Shown here: positions 1-5,328 of the stretch, piece after piece
Numbering within the stretch: the first letter of the stretch is position 1
Layout of the letters: every line of letters starts with the position of its first letter
DNA from: Hyphomicrobiaceae bacterium
GTDB lineage: Bacteria > Pseudomonadota > Alphaproteobacteria > Rhizobiales > HXMU1428-3
Assembly (NCBI GenBank): GCA_028285025.1
Contig: JANQQH010000476.1
Coordinates: 1 to 14,786, forward strand
Reading direction: 5' to 3'
DNA length: 14,786 nt
Notes under the pieces: model-generated
What the model saw: only the letters and a program-made list of their open reading frames with translations
Told to the model about the DNA's origin: nothing
Databases searched by the model: none
Position numbers and translations under genes: made by a program

Positions 1-336
1 TTGCTGCGCCAACATGTTCGGGCAAAAACACGGCATTTTGTTCTGCCTGGCTTTCCGCTTGAAAAGGGGCAAGGGCTTTGGTTTGCTGAAGGAAGATTAC
101 CCTCATTTAAGCGGCGCACCATTCGCCATTTGATTGACACCACGGGCGGGCAAAGCGGTTCTCCTATTATTGCCATTGGACGCGATCCAAAAACGTTTAA
201 AAAAATCGCAATTGCTTTTGGTGTGCACTCAAAAGCGGCTGACTTTGGGCGCAACTTTAATGTTGCGCGGCGGTTTGATAAAGAATTTTTGCTCGATATA
301 GCCGACTGGAAACGTGAGCGGTTGGCTTTACAATAA
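1..336 (+). CDS. Trypsin/V8-like serine protease, C-terminal part (5' end outside window)
   Basis: Seen: the reading frame is open from the first base and ends at TAA 334-336, giving 111 residues; the TTG at position 1 need not be a start. The motif IDTTGGQSGSPII (residues 45-57) matches the nucleophile region of S1 serine proteases, with Ser52 as the expected catalytic residue. The preceding LPGFP and the following AFGVHSKAA resemble the strands around the substrate pocket in the V8/glutamyl-endopeptidase branch. Known: such proteases use a His-Asp-Ser triad; the His and Asp would lie upstream of the window, so an intact enzyme cannot be confirmed. Many bacterial members are exported, but the N-terminus is not visible. 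The gene converges on pheA with only 2 bases between the two stop codons. Substrate unknown. Confidence 0.75.
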   Translation: MLRQHVRAKTRHFVLPGFPLEKGQGLWFAEGRLPSFKRRTIRHLIDTTGGQSGSPIIAIGRDPKTFKKIAIAFGVHSKAADFGRNFNVARRFDKEFLLDIADWKRERLALQ

Positions 337-338
337 AT

Positions 339-1187
339 TTATTCTTTGTTCTTTATGCGATATTCATGTGCCTTATACGTCCCCAAAATCCGCACTTGGG
401 ATGAAAAGAACCCCAACTCTTCTAGCGCCAATTGCACTGGGCGATCGTTTGGGTGGCCTTCAATATCAGCGTAAAACATGGTGGCATTGAAGGTGCCTTC
501 TAGCTGGTAGCTTTCTAGTTTGGTCATGTTTACCCCATTGGTGGCAAAGCCGCCAAGGGCTTTGTAAAGCGCGGCGGGCACGTTGCGCACACGGAAAATA
601 AAAGACGTCATCACTGGGCCCTCTTCGGGCAAGGCGTCATCTGGCTCGTTGGCCAGAATTAAAAAGCGGGTGGTGTTATGGGTTTCATCTTCAATATCTT
701 GCTTGATGATGGTTAGTTCATGAATTTGGGCTGCCAAATGAGACGCGATGGCCGCTTGGCTTTTGTCGTTCTGCTCTTTGATCATGCGGGCAGAGCCGGC
801 TGTGTCAGCTTCGGGAATGGGGGTTAGATCTAATTCACGGATGGTTTTGCGGCATTGGCCCAACGCCATGGTGTGGCTGTGCACGGTTTTTAAGTCTTCC
901 AACTTTGCTCCTTCTAGGGCCAATAGCTGGTGCCGTACGCGTTCGAAATGCTCACCGATCACATAAAGGTCTGAATTGGGCAAGAGATGGTGAATATCCG
1001 CCACACGGCCAGCGACGGAGTTTTCGATCGGGATCATGGCCAGGTCAACTTTTCCCTGTTCAACAGCTGCAAAGGCAGATTCAAAAGTGTGAGCGGGAAT
1101 GGCCTCAGCATCAGGGTAGGCATCAAGGCAAGCCAGATGAGAATTGGCCCCCGGCTCGCCTTGGTAAATGATTTTTGCAACGGTCAT
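339..1187 (-). CDS. pheA: Prephenate dehydratase (monofunctional, PDT + ACT domains)
   Basis: Converts prephenate to phenylpyruvate, the committed step to phenylalanine, in the cytoplasm. Seen: 282 residues. The catalytic PDT domain spans about residues 5-180, with PIENS at 53-57 and the signature NTTRF at 171-175, whose Thr and Arg are catalytic in the family. An ACT domain follows (about 193-270), where KLESYQ (223-228) holds the place of the ESRP motif that binds Phe in many homologs; ESY variants are, as I recall, usual in alphaproteobacteria. No chorismate mutase domain is attached, unlike the enterobacterial PheA fusion. ATG start at 1187 with a purine-rich AGAAGG 13 bases upstream, rather distant. 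It lies 60 bases downstream of kdsB on the same strand and is probably cotranscribed with it. Feedback inhibition by Phe through the ACT domain is expected from family knowledge. Confidence 0.95.
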   Translation of the reverse strand: MTVAKIIYQGEPGANSHLACLDAYPDAEAIPAHTFESAFAAVEQGKVDLAMIPIENSVAGRVADIHHLLPNSDLYVIGEHFERVRHQLLALEGAKLEDLKTVHSHTMALGQCRKTIRELDLTPIPEADTAGSARMIKEQNDKSQAAIASHLAAQIHELTIIKQDIEDETHNTTRFLILANEPDDALPEEGPVMTSFIFRVRNVPAALYKALGGFATNGVNMTKLESYQLEGTFNATMFYADIEGHPNDRPVQLALEELGFFSSQVRILGTYKAHEYRIKNKE

Positions 1188-1247
1188 ATTTTAAGTTTTA
1201 CCTTCTCGTGGCTAGAGTGTGCCTTAACTTCCATGGTGCAAGGCTTC

Positions 1248-1988
1248 TTAAGATAGGATCTTTCTTGCTTTTTCTAAATCTTCCTTAGTATCGACCCCAA
1301 GAGGGTGAGTTTCCACAATTGCGGCGTCTATGCGCAGGCCCGCTTCTAGGGCGCGTAATTGTTCTAGTTTTTCGCGCTGCTCTAAATAAGAGGGAGGTAA
1401 GGCGATAAAAGTTTCCAGGCTTTGCCTCTTATAACCATAGATGCCAATGTGATGATAAAGTGGCCCCTGCCCTGTCGGTGCTGTCGCCCGTGTGAAATAA
1501 AGCGCCCGCTGGCGAGTGACGTTTATCGGGCTGCCAATGACTTTAACGATGTTGGGGTTGGTTTTCTCTGCCTCGTCTTGAATTTCAACCGCTAAAGTTG
1601 AGATATCAACCTCTTCTTCTTTTAATAGATCTGCGCATGCGATGATGAGAGATGGATCAAGGGTCGGCAAATCACCTTGTAAGTTTATGATGTTTTTATA
1701 CTTTTTCTCTTTATCATAAACTGTCAAGGCTTCATAGATGCGGTCAGACCCGCTGGCATGATCCGTTCTGGTCATAATTGCCTGGCCATCAACACTTACT
1801 ATGGCTTGTTTTATCTCTTGATCATCGGTTGCAATCACAACGGGGCCAAGGTCTGCCTCTATTGCGCGGCGCCAAACGTGCACGATCATTGGCTCACCAG
1901 CAATGTCTTTTAAGGGCTTGCCAGGCAGGCGAGATGCGGCCATGCGTGCAGGAATAATGATTAAATTTTCACCAGCTTGTTTGCCCAT
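1248..1988 (-). CDS. kdsB: 3-deoxy-manno-octulosonate cytidylyltransferase (CMP-KDO synthetase)
   Basis: Activates KDO with CTP to give CMP-KDO for the lipopolysaccharide inner core; a cytoplasmic enzyme, and a sign of a Gram-negative outer membrane. Seen: 246 residues, the usual length. The N-terminal nucleotide-binding signature IPARMAASRLPGKPL lies at 12-26, followed by RTDHASGSDR (74-83), NLQGDLPTLDP (102-112, with the metal-site Asp region), HHIGIYGY (179-186), LEQLRALEAG (208-217) and the C-terminal GVDTKEDLEKAR (231-242). The ATG at 1988 is preceded on the minus strand by AAAGGAG (complement of 1999-2005), 10 bases upstream, which supports this start. It heads a kdsB-pheA pair and is divergent from the cytochrome c gene; this order is familiar from Rhizobiales genomes. 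Confidence 0.96.
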   Translation of the reverse strand: MGKQAGENLIIIPARMAASRLPGKPLKDIAGEPMIVHVWRRAIEADLGPVVIATDDQEIKQAIVSVDGQAIMTRTDHASGSDRIYEALTVYDKEKKYKNIINLQGDLPTLDPSLIIACADLLKEEEVDISTLAVEIQDEAEKTNPNIVKVIGSPINVTRQRALYFTRATAPTGQGPLYHHIGIYGYKRQSLETFIALPPSYLEQREKLEQLRALEAGLRIDAAIVETHPLGVDTKEDLEKARKILS

Positions 1989-2109
1989 CAGGGCTAAACT
2001 CCTTTATTATTATTTATGTGACAAAAAGACCTTACGTTTTCTCTGTGGCGTTTCAGCCTATTATTGGGTCAAGGTAATGCTGTAAGTCTCTGTTTAAGCA
2101 TTTTATTTT

Positions 2110-2134
2110 CCCAAAATCGGCAGTCACTTTTGGG
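2110..2134. repeat. Perfect 7-bp inverted repeat in divergent promoter region
   Basis: CCCAAAA (2110-2116) and TTTTGGG (2128-2134) are separated by 11 bases. Neither strand has a T-run after the stem, so it does not look like an intrinsic terminator. It could be an operator or a structured leader element; function is inferred from position only. Confidence 0.4.
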
Positions 2135-2150
2135 TTAGACGCTATATTTT

Positions 2151-2199
2151 GCCTTTAATCATCTCATAGCAAGCTTGATAAAGGCGTTAATTGCCTTTA
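2151..2199. repeat. Three GCCTTTA half-sites, two of them forming an inverted repeat
   Basis: GCCTTTA occurs at 2151-2157 and 2193-2199, and its complement TAAAGGC at 2179-2185. The last two form a perfect 7-bp inverted repeat with a 7-base spacer. The two direct copies start 42 bases apart, about four helical turns. This arrangement would suit a transcription factor bound upstream of the cytochrome c gene, but no known factor is recognised. Confidence 0.4.
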
Positions 2200-2298
2200 A
2201 AGACTTGACTAAAAGACATGATTAATTTGCACAACATTGAGATATGATCAATCTTTAGATTGCGTTTGGAACAGAACTTTTAAGGGAACTCGTTAGAA

Positions 2299-2847
2299 AT
2301 GGATGCATTTGAACTGAATAAAATCATTGGCTGGGTGTTGGCTGCTTTGTTGGTGATATTTGGTGCGCGCACTTTTATGGACATTTATAATGGTGGGCAT
2401 GGGGATAATAAGGGGGAGAAAGCAGCCTATATCATTGAGGTTGAAGATTCAGCACCAAAAGCTGATAAAAGCGAAAAGAAAAAAGTTGAAAGCGTTGACA
2501 TTAAAACCTTACTTGCAAGCGCCAATGCGGAAAGCGGGGAAAAGGTTGCTAAAAAATGCAAGGCTTGTCATACATTTGAAAAGGGCGGAAAAAATAAAGC
2601 TGGCCCTGCCCTTTATGGCATCGTTAACCGAAACTTGGGCACGGTAGAGGGATATTCATATTCGGATGCGCTTAAGGCAAAGGGTGGTGCTTGGGACTAT
2701 GATGCGCTCATAGGCTTTTTAAAGGCCCCAAAGACATATATACCAGGCACAATAATGTCCTTCAGCGGCGTTCGTAATGATCAAAAGTTGGCTGATCTTA
2801 TTGTCTATTTGCGCAGCCTTAGCGATAACCCGGCTGAGTTGCCTTAG
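2299..2847 (+). CDS. cycM: Membrane-anchored c-type cytochrome (CycM-like, class I)
   Basis: Electron carrier probably passing electrons from the bc1 complex to a terminal oxidase at the periplasmic face of the inner membrane. Seen: 182 residues. An uncleaved-looking N-terminal membrane anchor lies at about 9-27 (IIGWVLAALLVIFGARTFM), followed by a charged lysine-rich linker (about 37-70) and a class I cytochrome domain. The heme c motif CKACH is at 87-91, with His91 as one axial ligand; Met153 in PGTIMSF is the likely second. AGPALYGIVNR (101-111) and YSYSDAL (119-125) are typical of mitochondrial-type cytochrome c. The ATG at 2299 follows AAGGGA by about 11 bases. Known: CycM/cytochrome c-552 proteins of alphaproteobacteria have this anchored layout, and the gene is often divergent from kdsB. 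The symbol is by analogy. Confidence 0.9.
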   Translation: MDAFELNKIIGWVLAALLVIFGARTFMDIYNGGHGDNKGEKAAYIIEVEDSAPKADKSEKKKVESVDIKTLLASANAESGEKVAKKCKACHTFEKGGKNKAGPALYGIVNRNLGTVEGYSYSDALKAKGGAWDYDALIGFLKAPKTYIPGTIMSFSGVRNDQKLADLIVYLRSLSDNPAELP

Positions 2848-2848
2848 T

Positions 2849-2974
2849 TTTGTCTCACGGGCGAAGTTTTGCCTCTGGCAAAACAAGCCCTGCGACGGCG
2901 CGGCGCTAAGCGCCGGGCGCCGCTGGCGCGGGACGCCATGGGCGCTCGCTAAAGCTCGCTTCCTTCTTTCGTGA
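2849..2974. repeat. GC-rich palindromic intergenic repeat, copy 1 (long form)
   Basis: Begins TTTGTCTCACGGGCGA right after the cytochrome stop codon. It contains a perfect hairpin GTTTTGCC/GGCAAAAC with loop TCT (2866-2884), enclosed by GGGC (2859-2862) and GCCC (2887-2890). Two further GC hairpins follow: CGGCGC/GCGCCG with loop TAA (2901-2915) and GCGCC/GGCGC with loop GCT (2917-2929). GCTCGCT is then directly repeated around AAA. Base composition is far more GC-rich than the neighbouring genes. A second, shorter copy follows at 2992. This resembles a dispersed REP/MITE-type element; the dispersed nature is inferred. Confidence 0.75.
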
Positions 2975-2991
2975 TGTTCGTTTTTAAATTG

Positions 2992-3069
2992 TTTGTCTCA
3001 CGGGCGATGTTTTGCCTCTGGCAAAACAAGCCCCTGCGGCGGCGCGGCGCTGAGCTCCTTCTTACGTGA
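2992..3069. repeat. GC-rich palindromic intergenic repeat, copy 2 (about 48 bp shorter)
   Basis: Shares an identical 16-base start (2992-3007) and an identical 25-base hairpin core (3009-3033) with copy 1, including GTTTTGCC/GGCAAAAC with loop TCT at 3009-3027 and the outer GGGC/GCCC pair. After GGCGCGGCGCT it jumps to the end of the unit (AGCTCCTTCTTACGTGA), so the two middle hairpins of copy 1 are missing. Copies are in direct orientation, 17 bases apart. The copy is followed by GAAGC and a run of seven T (3073-3079). Confidence 0.75.
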
Positions 3070-3084
3070 AGCTTTTTTTGATTT

Positions 3085-3213
3085 TGCTTGGTAATAGATC
3101 AAAGCTTGTGGGTCGCAGAAAAATTACAGCTTGCTTCTTCCTATTTTTATCATTGCATTACCAAAATTAATATTAAACCTTGCCAAAAGCCCTATTTTCG
3201 GCAAGGTTTTTTT
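3085..3213 (+). ncRNA. Possible small RNA or long structured 3' UTR ending at the terminator
   Basis: TTGGTAAT (3088-3095) and ATTACCAA (3157-3164) can form an 8-bp stem enclosing about 60 bases, immediately before the 3175-3213 terminator. No open frame of note lies here. No convincing promoter was found, and no known RNA family is recognised. Low-confidence call made only because a terminator without a gene needs an explanation. Confidence 0.2.
3175..3213 (+). terminator. Strong Rho-independent terminator
   Basis: AAACCTTGCC (3175-3184) pairs perfectly with GGCAAGGTTT (3200-3209); the loop can add four A-T pairs (3185-3188 with 3195-3198). An unbroken T-run at 3207-3213 follows. The nearest upstream gene ends 328 bases earlier at 2847, so it terminates either a long cytochrome c 3' UTR or a separate unannotated transcript. 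Confidence 0.8.
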
Positions 3214-3222
3214 GTGTTCTCG

Positions 3223-3250
3223 TTGGCATAACTTATAAATTTATTATAAT
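3223..3250 (+). promoter_or_regulatory. Candidate sigma-70-type promoter for the yej operon
   Basis: TTGGCA (3223-3228) and a consensus TATAAT (3245-3250) are 16 bases apart. They lie just after the upstream terminator and about 80 bases before the first yejA. Transcription would begin near 3257, leaving a 5' leader of about 75 bases. Position and box match are good; activity is inferred. Confidence 0.55.
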
Positions 3251-3330
3251 TTTGGTTTTTCACTGTTTTGACTGATATAAATTGATATGTCTTTGAAGCT
3301 TTAAAAAATAAAATCATAAGGTTAAACGCT

Positions 3331-5283
3331 TTGAAAAAAATCCCCCCTTTGCTTGTCGCTTTTATGTGCTCTACTTTTCTTCATCTTACGGTCCCCTCAT
3401 TTGCTCAAGACGAGCCCAGTGAGATGGTAAAGCATAAAGCGCTTTCTTTAACAGGTTCACCCAAATATGGTCCTGATACGACGCATTTTGATTATGTTAA
3501 TCCGCAAGCACCCAAGGGTGGCACAATGCGGCTTTCTGCCATAGGTACATTTGATAGTTTTAATCCTTTTACCATTAAAGGAAATCCAGCTTATGCAGTA
3601 TACCTTACATATGATCGGCTGATGGTTGATAGTTATGATGAAGGCTCAACACAATATTGCCATGTCTGTGAATGGGTTTCTTATCCAGAAGACTTTTCTT
3701 CTGTCACCTTCAAATTGCGCGAGGGACCAAAATTTCATGATGGAGAGCCGATTAAGGTTGAAGATGTGATCTTTTCCATGGAGGCGATTAAAAAAGCCAA
3801 TCCACGCTATAAGCAATATTATAAAAATGTAAGCCGGGCTGAAAAAACCGGTGAGAGCGAAGTGACATTTTATTTTGATGTCAAAAATAACAGGGAACTG
3901 CCTGTGATTGTTGGTCAACTTTTTATCATGCCCAAACATTATTGGGAGGGGCAAAACAAAAAGGGTGAGCCGCGTGATGTAAGCAAAACAACGCTTGAGC
4001 CCCCTCTTAGCTCCGGACCATATAAAGTTGGTGCCTTTAAAGCTGGCCAGACCTTAAACTTAGTGCGCGTTGACGATTATTGGGGTAAAGACCTGTTCAC
4101 CATGGTTGGGCAGAATAATTTTGATACGCTGCAATATGAATATTTTCGCGATAGCTCTGTCGCTTTCGAGGCGTTTAAGGCTGACACGTTTGATTTTTAC
4201 CGGGAAAACTCTTCCATTAATTGGGCCCGCAATTATGGCTTCAAAGCTGTGAAAGATGGGCGTGTGCTTAAGAGGGATGATATTGTCTTGAAAAACCCGC
4301 AAGGCATGCAGGGGTTTGTGTTTAATACCCGGCGCGATAAATTTAAAGATGTGCGGGTGCGCGAAGCTCTTTCACGGGCCTTTAATTTTGAATGGGCTGG
4401 TAAAAATCTGTTTTATAATCAATATAAGCGCACAACCAGCTATTTTGAAAATTCTGAACTTGCCAGTTCTGGGAGCCCAAGTGCTGATGAACTGGCATTG
4501 CTAACTCCTTTAAAAGATAACATTCCAGCCAAAGCGTTAACTGAGACGTTTGCCTCGTTTAAGCATGAGGGCAGTCAGGGAACGCGCAAACAACTCAGAG
4601 CGGCCAGGGCCTTACTAAAAGAAGCCGGTTGGACGATTGTAAAAGAACCTGTGGAAGATAAGGATTGCGGTTTCTTTTGCAAGCTTATGATTTCTGTCGG
4701 TTTGCAATCAAAAAAACAGGCCAATATTTTGCGCAACAAGCAGGGCCAGGCAATGGAAATTGAATTTTTAATCGTTGCTCCTGCCTTTCAAAGGGTGCTG
4801 CAAGCTTATATAAACAATCTCAAACAGCTTGGTGTGCAAGCGTCTATTCGACTGGTTGACGCGCCGCAATATATAAAACGGCTGGAAGTTTTTGATTTTG
4901 ATATGGTGATTGCTTCTTTTGGCCAATCAGAAAGCCCTGGCAATGAGCAGCGGTTTTATTGGGGTTCAAGTGCGGCTGACACGCCTGGCAGCCGCAATTA
5001 TGCTGGAATTAAAAACAAGGCGATCGACAGCCTTATAGACACCATTATTTTTGCCAAAAACCGCCAAGAGCTTGTCACCGCCACGCGCGCCCTCGATCGG
5101 GTGTTGTTGTTTAATCATTATGTTGTTCCCAACTGGCATACTGCTTATGAACGCCTTGCCTATTGGGATCGATTTGCTCAACCAAAAGTTCAGGCCTCGC
5201 GCGCGATTGGGGCAACGACCACGTGGTGGTATGACGCGGAAAAAGCTAAAAAGATCGCGGCTGGTGGCAAGATGGAGAAATAA
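3331..5283 (+). CDS. yejA: Peptide ABC transporter periplasmic binding protein, YejA family (paralog 1)
   Basis: Captures oligopeptides in the periplasm and presents them to YejBE. Seen: 650 residues, starting at TTG 3331, supported by ATAAGG (3316-3321) 9 bases upstream and by a signal peptide (KK, hydrophobic core, SFA|QDE; cleavage near 25/26). The rest is one extended SBP_bac_5 domain with family blocks: HFDYVNPQAPKGG (51-63), FDSFNPF, LREGPKFHDGEPIKVEDVIFS (family LR-F-DG-P-T--DV-FS pattern), SGPYKVG and the C-terminal WWYDAEKA. Two unusual points: a CHVC motif at 110-113, where relatives including paralog 2 read YGLVA, and a Cys-containing block at 432-480 almost identical to paralog 2 (C446, C450). 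Known: YejABEF imports peptides such as microcin C in E. coli and affects antimicrobial-peptide sensitivity in several proteobacteria. First gene of the operon; ligand here is unknown. Confidence 0.92.
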   Translation: MKKIPPLLVAFMCSTFLHLTVPSFAQDEPSEMVKHKALSLTGSPKYGPDTTHFDYVNPQAPKGGTMRLSAIGTFDSFNPFTIKGNPAYAVYLTYDRLMVDSYDEGSTQYCHVCEWVSYPEDFSSVTFKLREGPKFHDGEPIKVEDVIFSMEAIKKANPRYKQYYKNVSRAEKTGESEVTFYFDVKNNRELPVIVGQLFIMPKHYWEGQNKKGEPRDVSKTTLEPPLSSGPYKVGAFKAGQTLNLVRVDDYWGKDLFTMVGQNNFDTLQYEYFRDSSVAFEAFKADTFDFYRENSSINWARNYGFKAVKDGRVLKRDDIVLKNPQGMQGFVFNTRRDKFKDVRVREALSRAFNFEWAGKNLFYNQYKRTTSYFENSELASSGSPSADELALLTPLKDNIPAKALTETFASFKHEGSQGTRKQLRAARALLKEAGWTIVKEPVEDKDCGFFCKLMISVGLQSKKQANILRNKQGQAMEIEFLIVAPAFQRVLQAYINNLKQLGVQASIRLVDAPQYIKRLEVFDFDMVIASFGQSESPGNEQRFYWGSSAADTPGSRNYAGIKNKAIDSLIDTIIFAKNRQELVTATRALDRVLLFNHYVVPNWHTAYERLAYWDRFAQPKVQASRAIGATTTWWYDAEKAKKIAAGGKMEK

Positions 5284-5328
5284 CTGCCAAAGCCCCTCAT
5301 GAAAGTTAAAGCAAACTGTAGGCAAGAA

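Larger units (their letters stand above)
1989..2298. promoter_or_regulatory. Divergent intergenic region between kdsB and the cytochrome c gene
   Basis: 310 bases without a gene that must hold promoters for both directions. It contains the kdsB ribosome site (1999-2005, complement), a CTTGACC box on the minus strand (complement of about 2063-2069) that could be a -35 but has no clear -10, two perfect inverted repeats (2110-2134 and 2179-2199, listed separately), and TAAGGGA at 2281-2287 as the ribosome site for the cytochrome gene. I could not assign a convincing -35/-10 pair in either direction. Confidence 0.5.

Noticed and set aside
2777..2974. 65-residue plus-strand open frame overlapping the cytochrome gene end and the first repeat copy
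   Set aside because: It starts inside the cytochrome gene in another frame and runs through palindromic repeat DNA; its Arg/Ala-rich sequence reflects GC-rich hairpins and it has no ribosome site.
2849..3069. CRISPR-like repeat pair
   Set aside because: Only two copies, unequal in length, with a 17-base separation and no regular spacers or cas genes.
3268..3289. TTGACT followed by AT-rich sequence as yejA promoter
   Set aside because: No -10-like hexamer lies at 16-18 bases; the TTGGCA/TATAAT pair just upstream is better.
4060..4302. Open frames antisense to the yejA genes and similar shadow frames over pheA, yejE, yejF and the hydrolase
   Set aside because: They lie wholly inside strongly supported genes, show no recognisable domains and lack ribosome sites.
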